A stretch of 64,000 nt of DNA. Source: Isoetes taiwanensis (Eukaryota; Streptophyta; Lycopodiopsida; Isoetales; Isoetaceae). The stretch's first letter is position 1. Each line of letters starts with the position of its first letter. The translations under genes and the position numbers were made by a program. Positions 20,561 to 32,430 of the stretch are shown here, one piece after another. The DNA is taken from positions 744,001 to 808,000 of the forward strand of contig JAJEKV010000113.1 in assembly GCA_021234155.1 (NCBI GenBank). The letters run 5' to 3'. The notes under the pieces are model-generated. The model searched no databases. It had not been told where the DNA came from and saw only the letters and a list, made by a program, of their open reading frames with translations.

Positions 20561-21721
20561 GGCTGTCCTTGGCTCGTTGCTGGTAGTGGAGCTTGCTCTG
20601 ATTTTTTTGCTTCAACCTTCCTTTTTTGTAGAGTTTGGTAGAAATCTTTGCAGATCTAGTTGGCTCGGCCTTTGAAAAAATGATACTTTTTGCTTGGCTT
20701 TCTTTCCTTGGATCTATTCTTCAATCTTTTCTTTGCTATATATATAGTCATTATGGCTATGACTATGCAAAAAATTTTATGCATAGTTCACCGCAATAAC
20801 CTTTAGCTTGTTCTTTTTGAATTTTTTTTTTCAAGCTCAATCCTAGCATTGTTTTTCACGGAATCAAAATTGTAGAATGAGGAATTAACGTACTATTCCA
20901 ACTTAGTAGATCATTTGCTTCTCGATAAATGATTTCTCTGTCGTCAATCGAAGTCGCCTCTTATGTTCTTTGGCTAAGATTTGTAATTTGCTTTCGGTAC
21001 GCCAAATGCACAAAATCCTTGACGGCAGCTTTATGGAAGGATTCGCCTAACAATGTGCATAGGAAGAATTTGGAAGAGAAAGGAACCGTTTCTTTCAAAT
21101 ACATCGATAGAATGTTTCACCAAGAGAATTCCTCTATCCTGAGAGTTATCGTATTTCCACTCGAAGCATTAATCCATTGCTGCAGCATCAAGTTTCAGTA
21201 AGCTTTTCACCTTATATGCTTGCATTTCATGTCTCTCGTCAATTTGAATTGGGATATGGATAAGCAGTCATATTTCATATTTTTGGGAATAAGAAATGCA
21301 ACTCCCATTCTACCATGATTATTATGGTGGATTGTATTAGATGTTCCTACACTCATATGCTCAGCCACAATAGCTAGCTGGGATTTGGAGGCTTTTCAAA
21401 AGATATGTTAACCAATATTTTGTCATACACTCATAGCTCAATGCTAAATATATTCTTGCTATCTTTATATCTGGACAAATTGCATGTTCCTCTTGGAACT
21501 AATCCATGTTCTAGCATGAACCACGCCCTCTTATACATGTGTTCAACTAGAATATCCAAGCTTCTTAGTAATTAATATATAAATTAAAGTCTACCTATGT
21601 TTGATTTTGTTAGGGCCCGAAGGGCCCAATTTGTTTTTTTAGTATAACATCAACTCATCCAACTGTGAAGTCACGTTGTTTGTTCTTTGCCCCGAAGGGG
21701 CAAAAATTTTTTTTAACCTAT

Positions 21722-22172
21722 AACAAAAACCATTATATTAAATTAAATTAAACCATTACATTAAACCATTACATTACCTTTAAATTAAATCCCCCTTCAA
21801 ACCCCCTTTGGTTTGGGTGCATATTCACACGGGGGGTGACGTAGGGCAAATGAGCCCCTATAATTATGTTTTGCATTACAAAAAATTAACACCATATAGT
21901 ATATTACCTCAAATCTTATAGTATTTTGCAAATCTTGTTATACAGTATAGCAAATTCCATACTAACATACCCCACAAACGAGGAACTTTGCGTACGGTGT
22001 AGATTAAAGAATAAAGGGTGAATATGCCTATCCAACAGCTCTCGTTGCCCGGAGTCACCCCCCGTGTGAATATGCACCCAAACCAAAGGGGGTTTGAAGG
22101 GGGATTTAATTTAAAGGTAATGTAATGGTTTAATGTAATGGTTTAATTTAATTTAATATAATGGTTTTTGTT
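21722..22172. mobile_element. Foldback element with perfect 119-bp inverted arms
   Basis: Left arm 21722-21840 and right arm 22054-22172 are exact reverse complements: the outer end is AACAAAAACCATTATATT, the inner end CACACGGGGGGTGAC. A 213-base AT-rich spacer separates them, and its ends are themselves similar in inverted orientation (GGGCAAATGAGC versus GGGCAACGAGAGC). No ORF. No target duplication is clear just outside the arms. Two GC palindromes lie to the left, GGGCCCGAAGGGCCC near 21614 and GCCCCGAAGGGGC near 21689. Perfect arms imply recent origin or continuing gene conversion. Confidence 0.85.
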
Positions 22173-23829
22173 GAATTGAAAATCAACAGAGAATCACCTT
22201 AAAATTTTGACTTTAAAATCAAGGTGATTAGGCTACGTTCCCATGAGCCTAACCGGACTTCGAAATTCAAAGGTGTCAACTGCAACATTCAGAAATCCTC
22301 TGCCATTTCTGAAAACTCAACGTGAACTTTCGCAATAATTTGAAGTTAGGCGACAGCATGGCAACATACCCTTGGAGCCGAAATTTCAGGTCGTTAAAAT
22401 TTGGGAACAATAGGTTAGTGGAGCAAGGGTGCCCTGTTGTTTTGTAGGTGGCATGAGCCAATCCTCTCTCTCCCGCCTAGAAATCTATTTGGTCATAAAA
22501 CATGCGGGATTGGAACACCCAACTATTGCCTCATGTTTTCGTGGCCGTAGAATAGACGAGGCAAGGTTTTTTTTTAATCTGTACGGCAGTGGATTTTATG
22601 CTCTTATGATACCATGACTCTATTTATTGAGCAATCCAGACAACAATGTTAAGGTTGTATTTAGCAACCTTAACCACGAGTTATTTTGAATCCCACCGTC
22701 CCCCACCATCGTATCCGGATTGGGTTATATCCAAGAACCTTCCAAATATTAGTATGTTTAAAGAATATTCCATGAATTATTACAGTAATCTTCAGAATAT
22801 TCATTTTTTAAAGAATAGTCCACATAGTACTACCGTAATCTTCTGAGTCTCCCGTTCCAGAAACATTTTCCTGCAATAAATACTTTGCAATACTCTATTA
22901 CGGCATCAGAGCCGACAATCGTTGGTGAAAATCAGTGCCTGGAGCATGGAATCCCTGGCAAATGCATGAAATCTGGCAGCTCCTTCATCATTTCGGCAAC
23001 TCCTATACCTTGTTCTTGCAGCATTCCGGCGGCTCAAAAACTCCTACCTTGTTCTTGTATTCAGAAATGGCAAAAACTTCTACTCTGTTCTTATATTCAG
23101 AAATCACAAAAGCTGATGCGATGATGTGAAGTAGAAGCGAGTAGTTAGCAAATAGGGAACCAGCTTACATTCTCGGCCGGAAACCTCAGTGAGGTCCAAA
23201 ATAATACTACTCAAACTCCTGAAGCAAGCAACATGTTCGCCCCCATAGCTTCTTCTGCCGCCATACTCAAAACAGAGAATAAAGACCTTAAACAGAAAAA
23301 CATCCAGCTGTTCACACTGCACAAATAAAAAAAAAATTAACTTGCTCAAGGGTTGATTTGCTGTGGTTCCAGTTTTATCACTTTTCATCTCCTTTTTGTG
23401 ATTTGTAGAGCAGCATGCATCGATCTGGGTGTTCAAAATCAGGATGGAAAGCATATAGCACCTGAGATTTCTACAACAGGTAGACATTGTGCAAAAAAAT
23501 GTCTTGAGAAAAATATGCATTAAGCTTTAGAGCTTCACATTTCTTGCCACCAGGACGTCCCTATCGGACATTCTCAATTATTCAATTATATATGGTGTGA
23601 TGTTGTGATAGGATGCATGCAATCCCATTAGGCTAATTTTAAAACACGTGGCCTTATGCTACACACTTAAAAAGTCATATTAGTGTTGAGTTTTGGCGCC
23701 AATTGGTTCTCTCATTACAGAAGACTGCCGAAGCTGTTTCATTACATTTCTTAAGTTATGGAGGTATCTGATTACATCTTAAGTCAAATAATGACATGTA
23801 AGTAATCAAATGTTTTTATTTGAATGCAG
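22173..23829. other. Intergenic, no gene supported
   Basis: Just right of the foldback, AATCACCTT...AAGGTGATT forms a small hairpin (22192-22231). Near 23010-23110 the words TTGTTCTTGTATTCAGAAATGG and CTGTTCTTATATTCAGAAATC form a two-copy repeat. No ORF has recognisable content. Confidence 0.45.
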
Positions 23830-24228
23830 ATGGCAGAAAACTGTGCAGAAGAGTAGTTATATAATGTAGTGGAGGATTTTTTAACAGAGCTAAATGACGT
23901 AACCTGCTTGTCTGAGGATGAATCTAGTACAGTCGCAACAGTTGATGATGATGATTTTGAAGAAGTAAATGAAAGCCAAATGAATGTTATTGAAGAGGAA
24001 GGCGAATGTTTTGAAGAAAAAACGAGCTTCCACTGCCTTGAATGCTGCCCAGTGCTGGCATATATTATTGATGTCATTAAAACTTTCACAGATGAAGAAG
24101 ATAGAGGGAAAACGTATGTTTTATCATCTGGACGCCATAGCCTTGAAGAGCAGGCCAAATTAGGCATCTCTGCCCCCACTATCGATCATGCTTTTCAAGA
24201 GTATTTTGCTACACATGTTCAGTTATGA
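23830..24228 (+). pseudogene. Possible exon of an unknown acidic protein
   Basis: A splice-acceptor-like TTTTTATTTGAATGCAG is followed by ATGGCAGAAAACTG, then an in-frame TAG at about 23854. The same frame then stays open for about 119 codons with coding-like composition: a Glu/Asp-rich stretch (VATVDDDDFEEVNESQMNVI) followed by FHCLECCPVLAYIIDVIKTF and SSGRHSLEEQAKLGISAPTI. I recognise no family. The early stop suggests a broken gene, unless the exon begins after it. Confidence 0.3.
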
Positions 24229-24964
24229 TACTTGGTTGCTAATTTTTTTTTTAACGATGTATGTATGTACCCATTTAAAGAAATTTCTACTTTTACTTAT
24301 ATTTCTCGTTCATCATATCCAGGATACTGGATCTCTTCAGTTGTGAACAATTATCCCAGTGACCTTTTCATCAGAACGTCTTATACCCAAGCCTTTACTA
24401 CACATTGCCCCAGGTTTGGAGAGTACTTTCCTAAATTCTTTATCTTATTATGTGTGGCTGGATTTTTGTAGAAACATCCCACTGGAGCGTATAAATTGGA
24501 TTGCAAAAAACATTCCACTAGTAGACTGATGAGCTGAGAAAATTATGCATTTCTCCTTTATCACTATGTAGCATTCTATTTAATGGATTGTCTGCTATTC
24601 CTTTTCTCACTGATCATACACTTTTCAATCAAAAAGACATGTTTTGTTATCTGGGCCCTTTTGCCTAAAATTGGATGTCAAACTACACATTTGCGCTTCC
24701 ACAATAGATCATCCGTTGCTATATTTATAAGCTTTGAAAAGCAATAGGAATGTTGTTTTGTATGCATAACCCCATTACATCTTTTTTCAAACATCTAATT
24801 GTCATGGAATGCTGAAACTTGGTGATATGAAAAATGATTTACCACTGTTGGTGATGTTTGTTGAGAAACATTATGACACAGCCTTGATAATTCATACTAA
24901 GCAGAAATGATAATAACGCAACTCCGGTATGGTTTATATGTATAATATGGTCTAAGAGTAGGAG
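24229..24964. other. Intergenic, nothing seen
   Basis: AT-rich sequence without ORFs, repeats or hairpins of note. Confidence 0.5.
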
Positions 24965-27656
24965 TTAACACTAGAGTTGTCCCATGATGGACCAAAAATG
25001 ATCCATTTGTAGTGTTCGCTTTAAAATTTGTATAAAATCAATGGCACAAAATCTATTCGAACCCTTCCTAGGAGTTTATATATGGCAATCATGCTCTACT
25101 AGAAAAATATCTAAAAATATATACACCTTCATTCTTGTAAGCTATGCTCTAGCAAACTCAGGGGGGTCAAGTACCAAAAGGTTCATGTTTAAATACCAAA
25201 AGGTTCATGTTTAAATAACATCAAACTGTTTCGACAAATAGATTTTTTCATATTTTTTGATTACCATGATATTTTTCTGCACGAGATAGAGAAAAAAAAC
25301 ACAAAAAACCACATGTCAATCCAAAGTCTATGAAGAAAGATAGGGCTATTCAAACATGACAGAGTCAAAACTACTTTTAGCCTCCTCAGAACCAATTATG
25401 GTTCCTAGAAGGCAGTTGTAGTTTAAATACAACAACTTTTACAAGGAAATGCATTTTGAGCTAATATTTGATATATAAGCAATTGACAAGTTCCTTCATC
25501 CCATAAAAATATTGGCTGGCCTCGAATTTTGATATTTGAGCTTTCATTTTTTATCTCAATTTTAGGGAACTTGTAATAATGATTAATGTTTCCGCATATA
25601 GAGCAAAACTTACTCTATGATGTCCTCCAAAAAATCATAGTATGAAAGTTCAAAATTATATGAAACCAATGCAAAAACAAGCTCATTAAAAAAGCAAAAG
25701 ACATGGTCACAAGAAATCAAGAAAGGTTTCTGTACCGGAGCCCATTACTGGTTCATAGGTCCATTTAAAATAAATAACTTCCTTATGTTAATCGATCTCA
25801 AGTTGAATTTTGTGATATGAATAGCTTCTGATTTACTTGAGTAATTGAAAATATTTGTTGAGCATAACCTTGAGATTTGGATTTATCTTTAGAACATTAA
25901 CTTCAAATATGTCTTCTATGTTTATTCTAGATTTATGCCTCGAGATGTGACTTTGAAAAGTCACACTCCCAAAATAAATCAATGAAAAAAAAGTTCAAAG
26001 AAAAATATGAAAGTTTATGACCATAAAAAGTCAAGTTAGACTGCTATGTGCAGTTCCACTGCAGACCATTATTGGTCCACAGGATTGGAAGTTTAAAAAT
26101 TAATAGAGGCAACATCTTTATCAATTTTGATCCCAATTTTGGAATAGAGATTATTCGTACAGTTCTCTATAGGATAAAATTGGTTGGTTAGACGAGCTTG
26201 CATAATTTGAGGGCAATGTTTAAGCACAAACAACTGTGAATTTATGAGGTACTTATTCATCAATTGAATCTACATGGACTTTTACTCAAACCTTTCAAAA
26301 ATTATATTATTAAATATAAGAAACCATGGTATTATTATAGGGACAAAATGGATAGGGCTTGAGAGGGATATATGCTCTATACAATTGGTCTAGTTATGGA
26401 CCATAAATCGTCCATGCTTAATTATATTCGTATCTTCCAAATAATATGTTATTTCAATATGAAAATTGAGAGTTATATTGCAACGTAAGGCCCGCATTCA
26501 TGAAAAATATAGTGTACATGAAAGATGACCCACGTGTAACATTATCGTACTAAAACTTCAATGCTTTGTAGCAGCAATAGATATACTAGTTTTATACTAG
26601 TAAGAAATAACGATGTTTCTCCGTATTTTTTTGCAAGAAGGCCACACAATCTACATAGTGGACCTATATATATGTCCCTTGTCATATTATTGAACCATTT
26701 TGAAGGCTTATTTGGAGAAATGTAGCATGTTCTCTACAAAGCTGAGAAAGACGCATCAAAGGCCATGTAGATTAGTTATTGATTCTCACAGTTAAACTTC
26801 AAGATCTTCACTTCATTCATCAATAAACATCACTAACTATATAAATGCTCAGTCTTTAGCCTATAATTTTGGAATTAACTCAAATTTTTAACCTCTAATG
26901 TGGTAATCCTGTGGTTGTACATCATCTTTAAATTTAGTTAATTGCATGGTTAAATCCTAATTACACTATATGCAAGTTGATAGAGTAATTTTTCATGTAG
27001 ATATAAGTAGAATGCATCATTCATTACCCTCATCATACTTATAGATGGTGATTTTGGAGGATTTTAACATATAATTTTGTCTAAATTTCTGTATAAGAAA
27101 TTCTCTATTAAATTTGGGAGTTGATATAACTTATGAACACTTCCAAAAAAACATGACATTGTACTTCATATAGTTAACAACTCATGGCCACAAGAATTAA
27201 ACCAAAACTTGTAATAATAAGAGAGAAATAATTCCTAAACCGTAAGCAACATTTTATAACAAAATGAGGTTTGGCGGCTTCCATGGATGTTAGATGATAG
27301 CAACCAAAGCTGAAAACATACAAATCAATGTGTCCTATCATAGATAAGCAAGCACTTCCAATTTTAACAAGGTTTAGATCTGCTTATGGTAGGAGAACTC
27401 AAGAATGCAGTGCTGAACTGTTGCAAAAATTGGCAAATTCTCTAAAATTTGGACAATCACCACAACATACAGGTGAGTTCATTGGTCGTGAGATTTTCCA
27501 AGATCATTAAGAATCAAGTAATGATTGATATGGCAGTAATATATTGTAAAATTAAAACTTCTATTCTCATATATAATGGTTTAAATGGCAGTGGGTCAAC
27601 TGGATCAATTCTGGTCCATGGATCAGGAATAGTCCCCGGGACAACTCTAGTGTTAA
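24965..27656 (-). mobile_element. TTAA-flanked non-coding DNA transposon, copy 2, inverted, 2684 bp
   Basis: The body 24969-27652 starts CACTAGAGTTGTCCC and ends GGGACAACTCTAGTG, a perfect 15-bp inverted repeat, with TTAA on both sides (24965-24968, 27653-27656). It is collinear with copy 1 at 6024-8697 when reverse-complemented: shared landmarks include the CCATAATTGG/CCAATTATGG motif, the GACCATTATTGGTCC palindrome near 26064 and the region CATGACAAAG/CATGTCTTTTGC. The copies differ at many sites, so neither is very recent. No transposase coding sequence remains in either. Confidence 0.75.
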
Positions 27657-28679
27657 TGAATGCTATGTTGTGATTACAAAATTATGTGTAACAATGTTGA
27701 ATTTTGCCCTCCTATGTTATGCACATCCGATTGTTGCTTTATTGCTAAGTCAAGGCCATCATGGATATTTTTTTCTTCCAAATCTACGGGATGGAACCCA
27801 TTATGTTTGCAAATGTGTTTTATAAACTTTTCTTTTTCGAGGAAAAAGGGTTTTAATAAAAAATAGAGGATTTTGTGCGTGAAAACTATTGCGGGACCAT
27901 ATCTAAGAATAAAAATAAAAAAAGTTGTTATTTTGCTTTTCAAAAAGCGCTCACAGATCATTCAAACCGGGGAAGGTGAAAATTTTAGATCCGTGGCTTT
28001 TCTTAAGCCGAAATCACACTAAAGGCTAAACTGAAAAAATCTAAACGAAGAACCGACAGAACTACAACAGTTTAGGCATGCACCACATATCACATCTAGG
28101 GTGCCAAATGCCCAGTCGGCCTTTTGGCACCCATATATTTTTGGACGGGGGATTTTCCCTGTCCCAACTTTCGGCAGCCACCACATCATCCACCTACTCA
28201 TGCAATCTGGCGGGATATCATACCCTAAAAGTACCTATTCATGCAATTCGGCTGGAGCTTTCTGGAAATTGCTGGAGTCTAGATAATCCGTTGGAAAATC
28301 GTTGGGAAAGCGATGCATGTAATCTCGAAATCGTTGGAAAAATCTGTGAAAGACAGATCAAGTGGAAGAGCCGAGCGATGGATCAAGAGGAACCGACTTA
28401 AGGTCTTTTGCAAAAATTGCATCAAAGCTTTTCCATCAGAGCTTTTCTAAACTCGCATCAGAGCTTTTCCATCAAAGCTTTTCAATCTTGGAACTATGAT
28501 TTCTATCAGATTTCAGGTAACATAGATGGGGCTTTTGGCATACACACGAGCAGGAAGCCATTGCTGCCCTAGATTATAGCAGAAATAAACTTCATGAAGA
28601 ATAGCTGAGATCAGAAGGATAAAAAACGATTACAAATGCCCTATCAAAATTCATCAGGTTTTGTCACAGATTATTGCCG
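27657..28679. other. Intergenic, nothing coding
   Basis: No credible gene. Two short similar segments near 28195 and 28235 (CATGCAATCTGGCGGGATATC, CATGCAATTCGGCTGGAGCT) and repeated CATCAGAGCTTTTCCATCA near 28430-28470 are minor duplications. Confidence 0.45.
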
Positions 28680-28684
28680 CTTAT

Positions 28685-28853
28685 TAAAGAAATTAATCAT
28701 GTAATCAATCACAGAGAGGAAACCCAGTTGGTGGAATAGGTAGATGGAGTTTTATTGCATAAGAACATATACAAAAGTATGCATCAGGATAGATGCGACG
28801 GTTGTTATGCCAGGTAGACAGACCATGGCTGACTATATTTCCATATTTTATCA
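28685..28853 (-). repeat. 3' LTR of the Copia element
   Basis: 169 bp; on the minus strand it starts TGATAAAATATGG and ends TTTCTTTA. It matches 32255-32425 with few differences. A purine-rich GAAGTGGGAG tract (minus strand, 28854-28863) immediately precedes it, as expected of a polypurine tract. Confidence 0.93.
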
Positions 28854-28861
28854 CTCCCACT

Positions 28862-29617
28862 TCAGCCTGGATCTGTCATAATCTTCAGTAAGTTTCTGTC
28901 ATGCTGAAATTTGTCTCGGGCAAGTGCTTTAGTCATTATGTCAGCTAGCATCTCCATAGTTGGGCAGTATAAGAAACTGATCACACCATTTTGAACTTGG
29001 TCTTTTATAAAATGATATCTTGTTCCAATGTGACGAGTTCTTGGATGATACTTTAGAGAGTTAGCCATAGCAATTGCACTTTGATTATCACCATATAATA
29101 AAGTAGGTGCTTGTTGCTCCAGCATAATTCCTCTCAACATTTGACGTAACCAGATTTCTTCTTGTGCAGCAAAGCTAGCTGCAACATATTCGTATTCTAT
29201 ACTAGATAGTGCCACTATTGTCTGTTTCTTACTCTTCCACGATATAATGGAATCTCCAACAAAGAAGACGAATCCGGAAGTAGATCTTCTAGTATCTTGT
29301 TCGCCTGCCCAATCTGAATCAGTATATCCAACCAATCTGAATGATTCTTTATCATCAACTCTAGAATAATATAAAGCATGATCCCTTGTTTCTTGAAGAT
29401 ATCGTATAATGCGCTTCACTGCTGTCCAATGTGCTTCACCTGGATTTTCCAAGAACTGGCTAACCACTCCCACTGCATATGACAAGTCTAGTCTTGTACA
29501 TATTGCTAGATAAATCAAGCAACCCACAGCGTGTCGATAAGGAACCTGACGCATGCGAGCTATCTCGGAATCCGTTTTAGGAGACATATCAGATGTAAGT
29601 TTTACATACGTCTCCAT
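28862..29617 (-). pseudogene. Copia RNase H domain and RT C-terminus
   Basis: RNase H removes the RNA strand during reverse transcription. The frame is open for about 250 codons. It begins in the RT connection region (VPYRHAVGCLIYLAICTRLD), passes through YTDSDWAGEQDTRRSTSGFV, the first catalytic Asp region of Copia RNase H, then VALSSIEYEYVAASFAAQEE and LLYGDNQSAIAMAN, and ends shortly before the polypurine tract. Catalytic D-E-D motifs are present. It is separated from the upstream RT by stops and a deletion, so it would not be made as part of a working polyprotein. Confidence 0.9.
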
Positions 29618-29718
29618 TGGTGTTGAGACTGGTTTGCTATCTTACATGTTGAATCTTATAAGCACATCATCAATATGTTTGCTTTGAACTAACCTCAAGC
29701 GACCCTCTTCAAGATTTC

Positions 29719-30219
29719 TCACCACCTATATGCCAAGACAATAACTGATCTCTCCCATGTAACGTACAAGGCGACAATGACAAAAAATTCTCCCACGGTT
29801 TTAACATAAACATTGCCATCTGCCTCAGTACCTGTAAAACCAAGAGACAAAAGATAAGTATTAATACGATTATACCATGCCTTGGGGGATTGCTTGAGCC
29901 CGTATAATGCTTTCTTCAACTTGCAAACAAGATGTTCTTGACCCCTTTTGATATAACCTTCAGGTTGGAAAATAAAAATCTCCTCTTGAAGCTCTCCATG
30001 AAGAAAAGCAGTGCGTACATCCATTTGGTGTACTTCAAGATTAGCATGAGCAGCAAAAGCAAGCAGGATTCGAATGGAAGACATACTCACTACAGGTGAG
30101 AATGTGTCAAAGAAATCAATGCCTTCCACTTGAGAGAAACCTCTCGCAACAAACCTTGCCTTCCACCGCTCTACTTGGCCAGCCGCATCTCGCTTTCCAA
30201 ACATGGGCATAAGCAACAC
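29719..30219 (-). pseudogene. Copia reverse transcriptase, truncated
   Basis: The RT fingers and palm are visible: KARFVARGFSQVEGIDFFDT, FSPVVSMSSIRILLAF, VHQMDVRTAFLHGELQEEIF (first catalytic Asp) and LKKALYGLKQSPKAWYNRIN. After VIVALYV the expected YVDD active-site loop is replaced by unrelated residues, so DNA synthesis is impossible. The N-terminal RT region is also missing: coding jumps from integrase to this point in an overlapping frame at 30171-30219. Confidence 0.9.
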
Positions 30220-30851
30220 ATCCGAACTATATGGCTAAGGGCTGGCTTCTTTCCTGTCCATGCTTCATATGGGGTAATGCCATTTACTCCGGACGTAGGC
30301 AACCTATTTCTCAAGTAACCTGCTGTTGTTACTGCTTCTCCCCAGAACATGTTAGGCATACTAGCAAAATTCAACATTGCTTTAGCACTTTCCATCAAGA
30401 TCCTGTTCATGCATTCTGCAACTCCATTTTGTTGCGGAGTACATGGAGTTGTGTGCTGGTGAATAATACCTGTCTCCTTGCAATATTGATCAAATTCCCC
30501 TAAAAAATACTCTCCACCACCATCGCTTCGCAGAACCTTAATTAATTGCCCTTTTTGTCTTTCCATTTGAATGCGGAACTCTCTGAACATAGCTAGTACT
30601 TCAGATTTTCTTGTAAGAAGTCTAACTGTCACAAACCTGGAAAAGTCATCGATGAAGGTCAACATATAGTGTTTCCTTCCCATAGTCATGGTCTGCATTG
30701 GCCCACATACGTCAGAGTGTACAATCTCCAAAGGTGCACTGGCTCTCCCACTTTCTCCTACTGGAAATGATGTTCTACTATGTTTTCCCATCACGCACGC
30801 CTCACAGAATTCAAGCATATCATCTTCAAAGGGTTCAAGATCATCAACCAT
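30171..30851 (-). pseudogene. Copia integrase core
   Basis: Integrase inserts retrotransposon DNA into the genome. The frame shows the end of the zinc-binding region (CEACVMGKHSRTSF), then the DDE core: HSDVCGPMQT, FIDDFSRFVTVRLL, VLRSDGGGEY, and TPCTPQQNGVAECMNRILME with the catalytic Glu replaced in context (ECMNR where ERMNR is usual). It ends near TPYEAWTGKKPALSH. The rest of integrase is deleted and the frame drifts into RT sequence out of phase. In-frame upstream sequence continues to about 30900. Confidence 0.9.
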
Positions 30852-30964
30852 CCTCTCCTTTGCTAGTTTCTTAAGTGCTTGAATATTTGGATGTCACATT
30901 CTATTATGGCATTGTTGAATATGCGTCACATTTGCCTTCACTGCTAGTGCTTGTGCTGGGTCCT

Positions 30965-31342
30965 TCATTCTTGCATCAAGCTATCCATTCGTGTGCCACT
31001 TGCAATTTGATCTCCAAACTCATCAAATATAGTGCATTTAGTTTTTGTAAAGAGGGCACTTAAACCTGTATCTGCAATTTTCCCTACTGATAATAAGGAT
31101 TGCATCAACCCTGGCACATAATGCACATTTTGTATCTCTTGGACCTTTGCTCCACACTGGACCATTATTGAGCCTCTCCCACTGATCTCGAGTAATCTAC
31201 TATCCCCTATGTAAACCTGTCTCTTATTTGTAAAGGGCTCAAATGTATGAAAAACTTCTCTGATTGGAGTCATGTGCATGGATGTACCAGAGTCCAGCCA
31301 CAAGACTCTATCTTCTCCACTGCCTGGAGAGTTTCGCACCAT
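30965..31342 (-). pseudogene. Copia aspartic protease region
   Basis: The protease motif appears as VLWLDSGTSMHMTPIREVF, with the catalytic DSG, followed by VYIGDSRLLEISGRGSIMVQ and HYVPGLMQSLLSVGKI, the link to the pre-integrase region. Copia protease normally follows the gag zinc knuckle, but here it is joined to a shortened gag with stops in between. Confidence 0.88.
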
Positions 31343-31861
31343 AGTGTGGTCACTGCTTGCCCAAATTCAGGTGTAAGTCCCTTAAGCAGCACTACCATCT
31401 GATCTTCCACAGGGACGATTGACTTTACACGTGCCAGGCGCACCACCAAAGATCTTGCTTAAAAATTCTGCCACACTTTTCCCTGATTCCATCGTAATTG
31501 CAAACAATTGCTGCTTTAAAGACAATTCACAGTTTTTCCCTGATCAGCCAAATGCCTTAGTAAGGTCATCCCAATTTGTTTTAGAATTCTTCTGCAAATC
31601 AACTAGATGGACATAACCTTCTCCCAGTGCCAGTTCTATGGTAGTGACTGCCTTTTTATCCCTTTTCTCCCACTCAAGGGCTTTGTCAGCATCTGCAGGT
31701 TTGGGTTTACTACCGTCAACTAATCCCCATGTGGATTCCCTCATTAACACCATTTGTAATTTCGAGGACCAGGTATGAAAATTCTTCCCAGTAAATTTTT
31801 CCAGGAATTTTTCTAGAAACTTATCAATGCTCTGTGTTGTGTTTGTCATTTCAAAATTCAA
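31343..31861 (-). pseudogene. Copia gag (capsid region), degenerate
   Basis: MNFEMTNTTQSIDKF starts at 31861, with KFTGKNFHTWSSKLQMVLMR typical of the gag N-terminus. After a stop near 31544, in another frame, LKQQLFAITMESGKSVAEFL continues the UBN2 region. No CCHC zinc knuckle is found before the protease, so the nucleocapsid part is deleted. Confidence 0.8.
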
Positions 31862-31873
31862 AGGAATTGAAAT

Positions 31874-32236
31874 TTATGAAATACCTTTGTAATTCTTCAA
31901 TGGAAGGATAATCGTTGAAAAATGGTTGATCTGGTTTTTGGATACAGCGACCTGGGGAATAATCTTCTGTTTTGGGGTAATAATCTTTTGTGTTGGCTGC
32001 CGCTTGTGAACAAATCCTCCAGATTTGCGCTGATATTTCTCAAAAGGCCGTTGCTGCAAAAGCCGATGCTGCCTACATATGGGTTGGGAAACCTTATTTG
32101 GCTTCTGATCTTTAATTGGATTTTGAATTCTGGAAGATACCGTCTGTGATTTACGTTGTTGTAGCCGATGGTTGATTGTGAGCAAAGCAAGGCGAATTTT
32201 GATTTCTCTCCTATGGTCGTCCTTGCTCTTACCCAT
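31874..32236 (-). CDS. Leader ORF between PBS and gag of the Copia element
   Basis: An open frame of 120 codons starts MGKSKDDHRREIKIRLALL, a few bases after the PBS. The product is very basic (Lys, Arg, Gln) without a motif I know. It may be a chance frame, or an RNA-binding leader peptide of this Copia lineage. An alternative overlapping frame exists, which lowers confidence. Confidence 0.3.
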   Translation of the reverse strand: MGKSKDDHRREIKIRLALLTINHRLQQRKSQTVSSRIQNPIKDQKPNKVSQPICRQHRLLQQRPFEKYQRKSGGFVHKRQPTQKIITPKQKIIPQVAVSKNQINHFSTIILPLKNYKGIS

Positions 32237-32242
32237 CGTTGG

Positions 32243-32254
32243 GCTCTGATACCA
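32243..32254 (-). other. Primer-binding site of the Copia element
   Basis: On the minus strand it reads TGGTATCAGAGC directly next to the 5' LTR, complementary to initiator tRNA-Met. Confidence 0.92.
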
Positions 32255-32425
32255 TAAAGAAATTAATCATGTAATCAATCACAGAGAGGAAACCCAGTTG
32301 GTGGAATAGGTAGATGGATTTTTATTGAATAAGAACATATACAAAAGTATGCATTAGGATAGATGCGACGGTTCAGTTATGTCAGGTGGACAGACCATGG
32401 CTGACTATATTTCCATATTTTATCA
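32255..32425 (-). repeat. 5' LTR of the Copia element
   Basis: 171 bp, near-identical to 28685-28853. Differences include G/T and C/A in the TTTTATTG(C/A)ATAAG block and a 2-base indel near GACGGTT. It would supply the minus-strand promoter. Confidence 0.93.
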
Positions 32426-32430
32426 CTTAT

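Larger units (their letters stand above)
28680..32430 (-). mobile_element. Complete Copia retrotransposon with internal deletions, 3741 bp
   Basis: The element 28685-32425 lies on the minus strand between a 5-bp target duplication, CTTAT (28680-28684 and 32426-32430). LTRs are 169 and 171 bp and differ at only a handful of positions, so insertion is fairly recent. Internal order from the 5' side is PBS, leader ORF, gag, protease, integrase, RT, RNase H and a polypurine tract, which is the Copia order. The coding region is shortened: gag lacks its zinc knuckle, the segment between integrase core and RT start is missing, and the RT active-site loop is gone. It cannot move by itself, yet its ends are intact. 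Confidence 0.95.
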
